Positions 23,345 to 31,754 are shown, numbered from the stretch's first letter. The stretch is 37,525 bases of DNA from Candidatus Gastranaerophilales bacterium (GCA_024695865.1 JAILHI010000085.1:1-37525); one strand, 5' to 3'. The notes: generated by a model not told the origin, from the sequence alone. A program made the numbers and translations.

Positions 23345-24373
23345 ATGATTATAGTAATGGAGCCGAGAGCAACAGAGGCTCAAATACAGGCGGTTGTTCA
23401 GTATCTTGAACAAAAAGGCTTTAAAACGGTATTAAACAGAGGCGATATTATGACCGTTATCGCCGCAATAGGTGACAGAAAACTCTTTCAGCCGAGTGCG
23501 GTTGCATCTTATGAGGGTGTAAGAGAAGTCAAACTGATTTCCGAACCTTACAAACTTGCATCAAGAGAGGGACACCCCGAAGATACTGTTGTTGAATTTG
23601 ATAACGGCGTTAAATTGGGCGGTAAAAACAGACCGCAGATGATGGTCGGCCCCTGCTGCGTTGAAAAAGATATTGACGGTCTTTTAAGAGTTGCGGAAGC
23701 GGCAAAAGAATGCGGCTGTAATATTTTAAGAGGCGGCGCTTTTAAGCCCAGAACTTCACCCTACGATTTTCAGGGTTATGAAGAAAAGGCGCTCGGATAT
23801 CTTAAAACCGTAGGCGAAAAAACCGATATGCTCGTAATTACGGAAGTTATGGATACTCTTGATTTGCCTTTAATCTGCGAATATGCGGATATTTTGCAAA
23901 TCGGCGCAAGAAATATGCAGAATTTTAAACTTCTCAAAGCCGCAGGTATGACGGGAAAACCCGTTATGATTAAAAACGGCCCTGCCGCTACCATAAGAGA
24001 ATTTTTGCTTGCCGCCGAATACGTTTTGAGCACGGGAAATTCAAAGGTTATTCTCTGCGAAAGAGGGGTAAAAGGTTTTGACAGCACATATACGAGAAAT
24101 ACTCTCGATATTGCGGCTATCCCCGTTATTAAAAAGTATTCGCATTTGCCGATAATAGTTGACCCGAGTCACGGTACGGGCAGAAGATATCTTGTTGAAC
24201 CGCTTGCAAAGGCAGGTTTGGTTGTCGGTGCAAACGGTGTTATGATGGAGGTTCACCACGACCCCGACAGAGCATCTTCGGACGGCGCTCAAAGCCTTAC
24301 CATTGAACAGTTTAAGCAGACCATGAAGCGATTAAATCACCTTATGGATATTATGCAGGAAGAAAGTATATAG
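23345..24373 (+). CDS. aroF: 3-deoxy-7-phosphoheptulonate synthase, type I-beta with N-terminal ferredoxin-like domain
   Basis: First step of the shikimate pathway: condensation of PEP with erythrose 4-phosphate. The 342-residue protein has an N-terminal regulatory ferredoxin-like domain (1-70, EPRATEAQIQAVVQYLEQKG) and then the TIM barrel. Motifs are VGPCCVE, RGGAFKPRTSPYDFQG, EVMD, QIGARNMQNF, the CERGVKGF segment and DPSHGTGRR, with metal-type ligands Cys in GPC, His in DPSH, Glu and Asp. Two positions differ from the usual form: GPCC instead of GPCS, and IKNGPAAT where LKRG(M/F) is common. It works with aroB, aroK and aroC at 14.4-17.2 kb, although it is not in that operon. Confidence 0.93.
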   Translation: MIIVMEPRATEAQIQAVVQYLEQKGFKTVLNRGDIMTVIAAIGDRKLFQPSAVASYEGVREVKLISEPYKLASREGHPEDTVVEFDNGVKLGGKNRPQMMVGPCCVEKDIDGLLRVAEAAKECGCNILRGGAFKPRTSPYDFQGYEEKALGYLKTVGEKTDMLVITEVMDTLDLPLICEYADILQIGARNMQNFKLLKAAGMTGKPVMIKNGPAATIREFLLAAEYVLSTGNSKVILCERGVKGFDSTYTRNTLDIAAIPVIKKYSHLPIIVDPSHGTGRRYLVEPLAKAGLVVGANGVMMEVHHDPDRASSDGAQSLTIEQFKQTMKRLNHLMDIMQEESI

Positions 24374-24379
24374 TATAAC

Positions 24380-26674
24380 GTGTACGGATTTGATTTTGAA
24401 CTTGATGATTTTCAAAAAGAAGCCGTCAGATATATTGACGAGGGTAAGAGCGTAGTCGTTTCGGCTCCGACGGGTGCGGGCAAAACGTGTATTGCGGAAC
24501 ATGCCATACACAGAGCCTTAGACGAGGGTACAAAGGTTATTTACACAACACCCTTGAAGGCTCTTTCAAACCAAAAGTTTTCCGATTTCGGACGCAGATA
24601 CGGAGAGGATAAAGTCGGACTTCTGACGGGTGATACCTCGATAAACCGTGATGCACAAATAGTGGTAATGACGACAGAAGTCTTTCGTAATATGCTTTAC
24701 GGCACAAACCTCGGCGAACTTGCAAAAAATCTCCAGGGCGTAAAATATGCCGTTCTTGATGAAGTTCACTATATGAACGATGAAGAAAGAGGAACCGTTT
24801 GGGAAGAGAGTATTATTTACTGTCCTACGGATATTCAGATAATTGCGCTCTCCGCAACGGTTGCGAATGCAAAACAGTTATGTGACTGGATAAATACCGT
24901 CCATTCTAACACGGAATGTGTTGAAACGGATTTTCGTCCCGTTCCTTTGAGATTTTATTATTACGATTCTTCAAAACCGTTTGATGTACTGCCTTTGCTG
25001 ACTCCTGACGGGCAGTTGAACAGGAAAATCCGCCCCGAGCGCAGAGATAAACATTTCAAAAATAAGTTGCAGCAGAAAAATACCGCAAAAGACGTTATCT
25101 CGGTTTTGCATAAAAAGAATATGCTTCCTGCAATTTACTTCACTTTTTCAAGAAAAAAATGTGATGAACAAATGGAAAAATGCGCCGATTTGGATTTAAT
25201 CACAAAAGAAGAAGCAAAAGAAATACAGGAGATTGTAAACGAATATTTACAAGATAATCCGTATCTTGTACACAATAAACATCTTGATTATGTTTATCGG
25301 GGAATTGCTTCGCACCATGCGGGTCTGCTCCCCGGGTGGAAGGTGTTAATCGAAAAATTATTTCAGAAGGGTCTGATAAAAGTCGTTTTTGCGACGGAAA
25401 CACTTGCGGCGGGAATAAATATGCCTGCCCGCTCGACAGTAATATCTTCAATAAGCAAACGAACGGATAACGGACACAGGCTTTTGACGGCGAATGAATT
25501 TTTGCAGATGTCGGGCAGAGCAGGCAGACGGGGAATGGATAAAGTCGGCTATGTAACGATTGTAGGAACTGCCTTCCAGACACCCGATGAAGTTGCCGAA
25601 CTCGTTCTTTCCGATGCAAACCCGCTTGAAAGCCGTTTTTCGCCTAAATATTCAATGGTCTTGAATTTGCTCCAGAAATTTTCGCTCGATGAAGCAAAAG
25701 AACTGATTTTAAAAAGTTTCGGATATTATTCCTCAAATGACAGGCTTAAACCGCTTCTTTCACAGCAGGATTCGACAATAAAAACGCTTGATAAACTCAA
25801 TGCCTTTGTTTGCCCTTATCAACTGACAAATAAAGACCTTATCGAGTACAACAAAACGAGAGAGTCTTATGTTGTTTACAGAAAACTTTCAAAAACTTTA
25901 ATAAAACAGGCTAAACAAAAGGGGCAAAAGGACGCTCCCGAGGTTACGGAATTTCTTTCCAAAACAAAAGAATTGCTTAACAAAATGAAGTCTTATCACT
26001 GCGATATCTGCCGTAATTACAAAAAACACATGAAAGATTTGGAAGTTTTAGACAGGTATGAAAAGAAACTCGACAGCATCGAAAAAAATATTGCAAAAGA
26101 AAAAGACATTTATTGGAACAAATTTTTGAGCCACAGGGCTGTTCTTGAAAGATTGGGATACATTGAAAACGATTATCCTAACGAAAAAGGGCTTTTGTGT
26201 TCGACAATAAGGGCGGAAAATGAACTTTATATAGCGGAAATGCTGCTTGACGGGGTGCTTGACGACCTTACGCCTGCTCAATTGGCAGCCGTTATTTGTG
26301 CCGTAATTACCGAGGATTTGCGTGGTGATGTCTTCCCGACACAATCTATTTCAAACGAAACACGAAAAACTTTAAACAAACTGAAAAATATCCGCAAAAA
26401 GATTGCCGTTGTTCAGAGGGATTACGATATTGATACCGAAATGTACATCAATTCTTATTATTCGCCTTTAATTGAAATGTGGGCGGACGGTATAAAATGG
26501 GAAGAACTTACCGAAATGACGGAATCGTCAGAAGGTGATGTTGTCAGAATCTTCAAAAGAACAATAGATATTTTGCGCCAGATTGCAAATGCCCAATATA
26601 TCAATCCGCAACTTAACGACACGGCAAAAGAAGCCATAAAGGCAATTTTAAGAGAACCGATTGACGTTGACTAA
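24380..26674 (+). CDS. Ski2-like DEVH-box RNA helicase with DSHCT domain (HelY type)
   Basis: A 764-residue superfamily 2 helicase. The ATPase core shows the Q-like FELDDFQKEAV, Walker A SAPTGAGKT (28-36), TPLKALSNQK (motif Ia), LDEVHYM (DEVH at 127-130), LSATV (motif III), then in the second RecA domain FATETLAAGINMPAR and the motif VI QMSGRAGRRGMD. The C-terminal 170 residues (YIAEMLLDGVLDDLTPAQLAAVICAVI through DVVRIFKRTIDILRQ) are the DSHCT domain of Ski2/Mtr4/HelY proteins. Homologues occur in cyanobacteria, actinobacteria and plastids. The likely job is ATP-driven RNA unwinding or decay; the substrate is unknown. The start is GTG at 24380, 6 nt after aroF, without a good Shine-Dalgarno. 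The stop shares CTAA with the next gene's stop. Confidence 0.9.
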   Translation: MYGFDFELDDFQKEAVRYIDEGKSVVVSAPTGAGKTCIAEHAIHRALDEGTKVIYTTPLKALSNQKFSDFGRRYGEDKVGLLTGDTSINRDAQIVVMTTEVFRNMLYGTNLGELAKNLQGVKYAVLDEVHYMNDEERGTVWEESIIYCPTDIQIIALSATVANAKQLCDWINTVHSNTECVETDFRPVPLRFYYYDSSKPFDVLPLLTPDGQLNRKIRPERRDKHFKNKLQQKNTAKDVISVLHKKNMLPAIYFTFSRKKCDEQMEKCADLDLITKEEAKEIQEIVNEYLQDNPYLVHNKHLDYVYRGIASHHAGLLPGWKVLIEKLFQKGLIKVVFATETLAAGINMPARSTVISSISKRTDNGHRLLTANEFLQMSGRAGRRGMDKVGYVTIVGTAFQTPDEVAELVLSDANPLESRFSPKYSMVLNLLQKFSLDEAKELILKSFGYYSSNDRLKPLLSQQDSTIKTLDKLNAFVCPYQLTNKDLIEYNKTRESYVVYRKLSKTLIKQAKQKGQKDAPEVTEFLSKTKELLNKMKSYHCDICRNYKKHMKDLEVLDRYEKKLDSIEKNIAKEKDIYWNKFLSHRAVLERLGYIENDYPNEKGLLCSTIRAENELYIAEMLLDGVLDDLTPAQLAAVICAVITEDLRGDVFPTQSISNETRKTLNKLKNIRKKIAVVQRDYDIDTEMYINSYYSPLIEMWADGIKWEELTEMTESSEGDVVRIFKRTIDILRQIANAQYINPQLNDTAKEAIKAILREPIDVD

Positions 26675-27801
26675 TTGTTGAGGTGTAAAACTTCGGCTGC
26701 GGTATTAATATATTTTTGCAGGAAACTCAATTTGTTGTAATATTCTTCGGGGTTTTCTTTTGCGGCATTAATTTCCGCTTCGTTTGCAACAAAAACTTCC
26801 GCAAGTTCGGGGTCGAACTGCATACCCGCACAGCGTTTTATTTCCTGAATTGCGATATCATGCGGTAAAGCCTTTCGGTAAGGTCTTGTTGAAGTCATTG
26901 CATCATAGGTGTCAGCAATAGCGATAATTCTAGCAAACAGAGGAATTTCGGTTCCTTTTAAGCCGCAGGGATAACCTCTGCCGTCCCAGCGTTCGTGGTG
27001 AGATTTTAACCAACTTGCAACAGCCTGCAATTTTTTGACGTTTTTAATCATTTTTTCGCCGCGGCCCGTGTGGTCTTTCATTATTTCAAATTCTTCATCG
27101 GTTAACTTTGAAGTTTTGCATAAAATGCTCTGTGGAATGCTTATTTTTCCGATATCGTGCAATAAGCCCGCCGTTTCAATTTCTTCAAGCGCCGTATCCG
27201 TTAAACCGAGTTTGCTTGCCAAAATTAAAGAATACAGGGTTACACGCAAAGAGTGACCGTGTGTATAAGGGTCTTTTGCATCAAGCGCAAAAGAAATTGA
27301 TTTGATGGTTTTGTAAAAAAGTTCTTTCAGGTCTTTCATAATAAGAGTTTTTCTTGAAGAAAGTTCAAATTTTTTAAGACCGTTGCTGACGGAAACTTTT
27401 AATTCTTCGGGGTCAAAGGGTTTTAAAATATACTGATAAAGTTGGCAGTCATTGATTGCCGAAACGATAATATCCGAGTCCTGATGTCCTGTTAAAAGAA
27501 TTTTTACGATTTCGGGGTGAGTTTCGTTTACTTTTTTAAGAAACTCGGTACCTTCCATCTGGGGCATTTTCTGGTCGCTTACAATCAGAGAAATACCGTC
27601 GCCGTCTTTCTTTACAACATCGAGTGCTTCAAATCCGTTTGATGCGGTCAAAATGTTGTAAGCACCTCTGAAGGTTCTTTTTAAAAGTTGTAAATTGTTG
27701 ATTTCATCATCAACGATAAGGATAGTAGGTTTTATGTCAGCCATATCATTGTTGATAAATGTATCAATACTGTCTCTTAATAAAGTATCGTTAAAACCCA
27801 C
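26671..27801 (-). CDS. Response regulator with HD-GYP phosphodiesterase domain
   Basis: A receiver domain (residues about 25-140) with phospho-acceptor Asp76 in VSDQKMP is followed by an HD-GYP domain with LLHDIGK and HHERWDGRGYP and the ADTYDAMTSTRPYRKAL segment. HD-GYP proteins hydrolyse cyclic di-GMP; all visible metal ligands are present, so it is probably active and gated by phosphorylation. No histidine kinase lies nearby. I choose GTG 27801 because AAAGGA lies 6 nt upstream; the ATG at 27816 contains that same AAAGGA in its codons and lacks its own. The gene ends in a 4-nt antiparallel overlap (CTAA) with the helicase. Confidence 0.9.
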   Translation of the reverse strand: MGFNDTLLRDSIDTFINNDMADIKPTILIVDDEINNLQLLKRTFRGAYNILTASNGFEALDVVKKDGDGISLIVSDQKMPQMEGTEFLKKVNETHPEIVKILLTGHQDSDIIVSAINDCQLYQYILKPFDPEELKVSVSNGLKKFELSSRKTLIMKDLKELFYKTIKSISFALDAKDPYTHGHSLRVTLYSLILASKLGLTDTALEEIETAGLLHDIGKISIPQSILCKTSKLTDEEFEIMKDHTGRGEKMIKNVKKLQAVASWLKSHHERWDGRGYPCGLKGTEIPLFARIIAIADTYDAMTSTRPYRKALPHDIAIQEIKRCAGMQFDPELAEVFVANEAEINAAKENPEEYYNKLSFLQKYINTAAEVLHLNN

Positions 27802-27887
27802 AATATGTCCTTTCATTTTCGGTTATTAATATTATGCCCTTTTTAAACAAAAAATACAAGAGGATATTAAGCATGTTTTCTTATTTT

Positions 27888-27896
27888 TGCTATAAT
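27888..27896 (+). promoter_or_regulatory. Extended -10 promoter of rlmH, nearly leaderless
   Basis: TGCTATAAT (perfect extended -10) ends 7 nt before the ATG at 27904. The predicted +1 is within one base of the start codon, so no Shine-Dalgarno can be used. Confidence 0.6.
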
Positions 27897-27903
27897 TTAT
27901 TTT

Positions 27904-28374
27904 ATGAATATAAAAATTATCGCCGTCGGTAAAATTAAAGAAGATTATGTTAAAACAGCCTTAAATGACTATATCAAAAGGTTATCGCCATATTACAGGC
28001 TGACGGTAACAGAAATTCCCGCCGAGCAGATAATGGACGAGTCGCTTGCCGAGAAATACAAAGAAATTGAGGCAAATAAAATTCTGTCCGATATTAAGTC
28101 TGAATCTTTTGTTATAACCCTTGAAATTGCGGGTAAAAATCTTTCTTCCGAAGAATTTGCGGCAAAAATCAAAGATATTTCATATTCGGGATATAACGAA
28201 CTGATTTTTATAATAGGCGGTGCAAACGGGCTTCATAAAAAGGTTTCCGATATTGCTGATTTTAAATTGAGTTTTTCAAAAATGACCTTTACTCATCAAC
28301 TGATAAGGCTGATTTTGACGGAACAAATTTACAGGGCTGCTAAAATAAACGCAAACGAACCTTATCACAGGTAG
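27904..28374 (+). CDS. rlmH: 23S rRNA pseudouridine-1915 N3-methyltransferase (SPOUT)
   Basis: A 156-residue SPOUT methyltransferase that methylates pseudouridine 1915 in helix 69 of 23S rRNA on the assembled ribosome. The N-terminus MNIKIIAVGKIKEDYVKTALNDYIKRL, the IFIIGGANGL SAM-binding knot segment, and the C-terminal SFSKMTFTHQLIRLILTEQIYRA...NEPYHR are diagnostic. The length is normal. It is preceded by an extended -10 box with practically no leader and is monocistronic. Confidence 0.96.
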   Translation: MNIKIIAVGKIKEDYVKTALNDYIKRLSPYYRLTVTEIPAEQIMDESLAEKYKEIEANKILSDIKSESFVITLEIAGKNLSSEEFAAKIKDISYSGYNELIFIIGGANGLHKKVSDIADFKLSFSKMTFTHQLIRLILTEQIYRAAKINANEPYHR

Positions 28375-28398
28375 TATCTATTAAAAAAACTATACAAT

Positions 28399-28428
28399 TT
28401 GAACAAACTCTTATTTATAAAGTATAAT
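28399..28428 (+). promoter_or_regulatory. Sigma-70 promoter of the DUF815 ATPase gene
   Basis: TTGAAC (28399-28404), 18 bp and a perfect TATAAT (28423-28428). The start would be near 28435. AAGGA stands 8 nt before the ATG at 28452. Confidence 0.6.
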
Positions 28429-28451
28429 TTTAAAAAATAAGGATTTTTAAT

Positions 28452-29714
28452 ATGCAGAAGAAATTTTCCAATTTATACACATTATCAGAAACCTTAACGG
28501 TTTTATCAAACTTAAAAAACGATGTTGTTGTAAGCAACCTGTGTAATCTGCTCAACACGCTTTCGCAAAAAGATGTAAAAGACAGGATTTACCCCGAGGC
28601 AATTAAATATTATACAACAATGTGTAATGCCCTTTATAAAGCCGATAAAACATCAAGTCTGCCAAATTACTTGTACGATTTGATTTTGTATGATGAAAAC
28701 TGTTTTTCGGACAGGTGTTCTCACAATAAATATCATGAAATTTCTTCCCATATTATAGAAGCCGTTAAAAATGATATTAAAACAATCAGGTTGTTGTCTG
28801 AAATTACCTGCGAGGAAATTAACGGACAGATAGTTAAAAATAATCCGAAACTGGAACAGATGCAGGATTCCCTGCCGACTTTTTCGTCCAATTTTAAACA
28901 TACGGGCGCAAAAGATATCTGGGAAAACTATATTGCCGATTTTGTCAGATTTTATAAGAAAAACGGAATGGGACAGTTTGCAAAAAATCATTCTTTCCGT
29001 GTTGATTTGGACGGCAATATTGTTCCCGTTACCCACCCCGATAAGATACAAATTGACGATTTAAAACTGTATGACGGACAAAAACAAAAGGCTAACGACA
29101 ATTTAATCGCCTTTATGGCAAATAACCCCTATAATAACGTGCTTTTGTACGGCGACAGAGGAACGGGAAAATCTTCCTGTGTTAAGGCGCTTGCAAATGA
29201 ATATGCGGAAATGGGGCTCAGAATTATTCAGATTGAAAAATCTAACCTCAAGCATTTAAGCAATCTGCTTGAAACTCTTGCGGATAATTCGCTTAAATTC
29301 CTTATCTTTATTGATGATTTAACCTTTAATGAAGACGATGAAAATATGAACACCTTAAAGGCTGTTTTAGAGGGTTCTTTGTTCGTACAGCCTGCAAATA
29401 CGATTATTTATGCAACTTCTAACCGCAGACACATTGTAAAAGAAACCTTTACCGCAAGAGAGGGCGACGAAATTCACAAGGAAGACACTATTGATGAGTT
29501 AATGTCGCTGTCAGACAGATTCGGACTTGTAATCACCTATCAGATGCCCTCAAAAGAAAATTATCTTGAAATAACCAGACAAATTGCCAAAGACAGAGGT
29601 ATCAATGCCCCGATTGACGAAATTATCAGCGGTGCTGAAAGATTTGCTCTTTCAAAGGGTTATCGTTCTCCGAGAATTGCCCGTCAATACTTGGATTTGG
29701 CATACTCGAAATAG
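28452..29714 (+). CDS. DUF815 family AAA+ ATPase
   Basis: A 420-residue protein. The N-terminal half is helical, with no motif I can name. Residues about 205-415 are a single AAA+ module of the DUF815 type: VLLYGDRGTGKSS (Walker A), the IFIDDLTF Walker B, a sensor-1-like IIYATSNRRHIVKE, and a C-terminal segment ending YRSPRIARQYLDLAY. Members are widespread single-copy ATPases of unknown function, often called predicted ATPases. It has its own promoter, and the GtrA gene follows 3 nt after its stop, so the two are probably cotranscribed. Confidence 0.86.
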   Translation: MQKKFSNLYTLSETLTVLSNLKNDVVVSNLCNLLNTLSQKDVKDRIYPEAIKYYTTMCNALYKADKTSSLPNYLYDLILYDENCFSDRCSHNKYHEISSHIIEAVKNDIKTIRLLSEITCEEINGQIVKNNPKLEQMQDSLPTFSSNFKHTGAKDIWENYIADFVRFYKKNGMGQFAKNHSFRVDLDGNIVPVTHPDKIQIDDLKLYDGQKQKANDNLIAFMANNPYNNVLLYGDRGTGKSSCVKALANEYAEMGLRIIQIEKSNLKHLSNLLETLADNSLKFLIFIDDLTFNEDDENMNTLKAVLEGSLFVQPANTIIYATSNRRHIVKETFTAREGDEIHKEDTIDELMSLSDRFGLVITYQMPSKENYLEITRQIAKDRGINAPIDEIISGAERFALSKGYRSPRIARQYLDLAYSK

Positions 29715-29717
29715 AAA

Positions 29718-30164
29718 ATGAAGAATAAAGTTTCCAAAGAATTTATTAAATATTGTCTTGTCGGTGTGGTTAATACACTGGTCGGAACTACATCTGCCTT
29801 TATTGCTCTTGATGTTTTTATGCTTAATTATGCAATATCGACCGCCATCAGTTATGTTTTGGGAATTATTACCTCTTTTCTCCTGAATAAAAAATATACT
29901 TTTCATAACACGGACAAAGGCAATATGCAGTTTGTAAAATTTTTCCTGCTGATGCTTCCGTCATTTGTCTTTTCTTATTGGTTCGGCTTTAAATTTGCAC
30001 ATTTTCTTGCAAAATATTTTATGTCCTTTATCGATTTTATAAATTCTCTGACAAATGTTCCAAATTCAAGAATTATAGACAACTTTGCCATTTTGATATC
30101 TATTGCAACGCACGTTATTATCGGTTTTTCGGTTAATAAATTCTACGTCTTCAAAAAGAAATAG
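29718..30164 (+). CDS. GtrA family membrane protein
   Basis: A 148-residue protein with four predicted transmembrane helices (about 8-30, 36-55, 70-95 and 118-140). The GtrA pattern is clear: FIKYCLVGVVNTLVGTTSAF at the N-terminus, the AISYVLGIITSFLLNKKYTF loop, and the C-terminal VIGFSVNKFYVF. Members are thought to flip or present undecaprenyl-linked sugars or polyprenyl-linked intermediates for glycan transfer. uppP at 34.1 kb belongs to the same lipid-carrier economy, but no glycosyltransferase lies alongside. Directly downstream of the DUF815 gene. Confidence 0.87.
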   Translation: MKNKVSKEFIKYCLVGVVNTLVGTTSAFIALDVFMLNYAISTAISYVLGIITSFLLNKKYTFHNTDKGNMQFVKFFLLMLPSFVFSYWFGFKFAHFLAKYFMSFIDFINSLTNVPNSRIIDNFAILISIATHVIIGFSVNKFYVFKKK

Positions 30165-30192
30165 GTTTTGCTATACAAAAATAATGTTTAGT

Positions 30193-30219
30193 AATTTTTC
30201 GTCCGAAAAATTATCGGAC
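30193..30219. repeat. Small overlapping palindromes in the gap after the GtrA gene
   Basis: AATTTTTCG (30193-30201) and CGAAAAATT (30204-30212) form a perfect 9-bp inverted repeat with a 2-nt centre. A competing 6-bp stem uses GTCCGA (30201-30206) and TCGGAC (30214-30219). No T run follows, so this is not a classical terminator. It could be an operator, a switch-like pair of hairpins or remains of an intergenic repeat. Confidence 0.4.
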
Positions 30220-30285
30220 TTGCCTGCCTTTCGGGTGAATGTATAAACGCAATATCAGACTTATATTTTTTAAAAAAGGACGATT

Positions 30286-30774
30286 ATGGTTAAAAAAATA
30301 TTTGTTTTGGTATTACTTTTCAGCGTAAATACTTCTGTTTACGCTCTTGATTATCTTAACGGAACATACGGTTCGGCGGATATGCAGAATTTGTCAAGGG
30401 CGGAATATGCCGTTTTCGGACAAAATAACCGCAGTTTATCTCCACAGACAAGACTAATGCTGGCAGAAGAAAGGCTTTTCGGCACAACTCAGCCGGGTAC
30501 CTTTTCGGACAGGGTGAATTTTATAAATAGAGTTGCTGAAAACAGAAACCGCACTTATGCTAATATCAACAATCTGAAAAAAAGAAACAGGGTAAATTAT
30601 CTATTTAATGAATTTTTTAACGGAACAATGACGGGTTACACGCCAAAGGTTTACTATCCCGTACAGGCAGGAAGGTGCAATTCGTTTGTTTATCATAATA
30701 CAACAATCCCGCAGCCATACGGCAACGGGATTGAAAATCTGATTACCCAAACAAGAATTATGTTTGAGAATTAA
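30286..30774 (+). CDS. Exported protein of unknown function
   Basis: A 162-residue protein with a signal peptide (residues 1-20, ending VYA before LDYL). I recognise no family. Residues 35-75 contain two related helical units, [19 protein letters not shown] and [18 protein letters not shown], each an acidic residue, a hydrophobic-Phe-Gly turn, and a short link to Arg; this looks like a duplicated motif. The C-terminal part is rich in Asn, Tyr and Gly with one Cys (CNSF). It is probably periplasmic or surface located. AAAAGGA lies before the ATG. Its stop shares TTAA with the rpsR stop on the opposite strand. Confidence 0.65.
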   Translation: MVKKIFVLVLLFSVNTSVYALDYLNGTYGSADMQNLSRAEYAVFGQNNRSLSPQTRLMLAEERLFGTTQPGTFSDRVNFINRVAENRNRTYANINNLKKRNRVNYLFNEFFNGTMTGYTPKVYYPVQAGRCNSFVYHNTTIPQPYGNGIENLITQTRIMFEN

Positions 30775-31001
30775 TCGAAAACATAAGGCAGTAAAGATGC
30801 TTCTCTTGCTCTTTTTACGGCTCTTGCAAGCAATCTCTGGTGTTCTGCGCAATTACCCGTAATTCTTCTCGGAAGAATTTTTCCTGCTTCTGTTAAATAT
30901 TTTCTGAGTTTTTGAGCATCTTTGTAATCGATAACTTCGATTTTATCTGCACAAAAACTGCAGTTTTTTCTTTTTTTCTTGTCTTGTTGTTCTCTTGCCA
31001 T
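30771..31001 (-). CDS. rpsR: 30S ribosomal protein S18
   Basis: A 76-residue protein of the normal length that pairs with S6 on the 30S platform. Family landmarks are [25 protein letters not shown] and the C-terminal [14 protein letters not shown]. The N-terminal CSFC pair plus the Cys/His in GNCAEHQ match the cysteine-containing (putatively zinc-binding) form of S18. AAAGGA lies before the ATG. Last gene of the rpsF-ssb-rpsR operon. Confidence 0.97.
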   Translation of the reverse strand: MAREQQDKKKRKNCSFCADKIEVIDYKDAQKLRKYLTEAGKILPRRITGNCAEHQRLLARAVKRAREASLLPYVFD

Positions 31002-31026
31002 TTTATATTCCTTTACTTTCTATCCG

Positions 31027-31416
31027 TTAAAAGGGGACTTCATCTTCACCAATCAAATCATCCGTATAATCATCTTCGGAAAAATTTGCTATTTCTTTTG
31101 GCGCTGCACTTTGAGCAATGCTTCCGCCAATTTTTTCAAAGGAGGATAAGTCAAGTTCCATTGCTCTGACTTCGTTTCCTTCTTCGTCTTTACCGCTGCC
31201 TATTCTCAGTCTTCCTTCCATAACAACTCTGTCGTCTTTGGAAAGTTCTTTTTCAACTGTTTCGGCAGTTTTTCCCATGGAAATTACCCGCAGTTTTAAA
31301 TTCTCATTTCCGTCAACCAATAAGGTTAAAAAAGAAATGGGAATATTGTTTTGGGTAAATCTTTTTTCGGGACCTCGGAATACCGTACCCGAGAATGTTG
31401 CTTTACAAACTGTCAT
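31027..31416 (-). CDS. ssb: Single-stranded DNA-binding protein
   Basis: A 129-residue protein with an N-terminal OB fold (about 1-100: KATFSGTVFRGPEKRFTQNN, VISMGKTAETVEKELSKDDRVVMEGRLR) and a short linker ending in the acidic tip GEDEVPF, which recruits partner proteins in bacterial SSBs. It is somewhat shorter than typical SSB (about 170) and divergent, but its place between rpsF and rpsR is the classical one. A GGCGGGA ribosome binding site is visible. Confidence 0.93.
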   Translation of the reverse strand: MTVCKATFSGTVFRGPEKRFTQNNIPISFLTLLVDGNENLKLRVISMGKTAETVEKELSKDDRVVMEGRLRIGSGKDEEGNEVRAMELDLSSFEKIGGSIAQSAAPKEIANFSEDDYTDDLIGEDEVPF

Positions 31417-31422
31417 TCCCGC

Positions 31423-31719
31423 CTACGCTTTTACTTTTGATACTTCCATAAACATCATTCTGAGGATGTTTTCGTTTAATCTTAATTGTCTGTTAAATTC
31501 GGCAACTTTAGAACCTTCTAAATCTACCTTTAAAACAACCATATAAGCATCTCTGAAATTGTTGATGTCATAAGCAAGTTTCTTTCTGCCTGCCATATCG
31601 GTATCAACAACTTTACCTTTTAAACTTTCAACCGCTTCTGTAATTTTTCCGACCATAGCCTGAACTTCTTCTGAATCGATATTCGGCTTAATCATTAATA
31701 ATAATTCGTAGCTTTTCAA
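31423..31719 (-). CDS. rpsF: 30S ribosomal protein S6
   Basis: A 98-residue S6 with the family start SYELLLMIKPNIDSEEVQAMV, the central GRKKLAYDINNFRDAYMVVLKVDLEGSKVAEFNRQLRLNENILR, and no glutamate-rich tail. The start codon is TTG (31719-31717): AAGGAG lies 7 nt upstream and no in-frame ATG or GTG lies between it and the conserved N-terminus. The leader predicted from the promoter at 31755-31783 is only about 30 nt and shows no S6:S18 operator fold. Confidence 0.96.
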   Translation of the reverse strand: MKSYELLLMIKPNIDSEEVQAMVGKITEAVESLKGKVVDTDMAGRKKLAYDINNFRDAYMVVLKVDLEGSKVAEFNRQLRLNENILRMMFMEVSKVKA

Positions 31720-31754
31720 TTTGTTTCTCCTTGAATATTACAATTCTTGCCTAA

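Noticed and set aside
31720-31754. S6:S18 autoregulatory leader before rpsF
   Set aside because: The predicted leader is about 30 nt, with no stem carrying the expected bulged recognition element.
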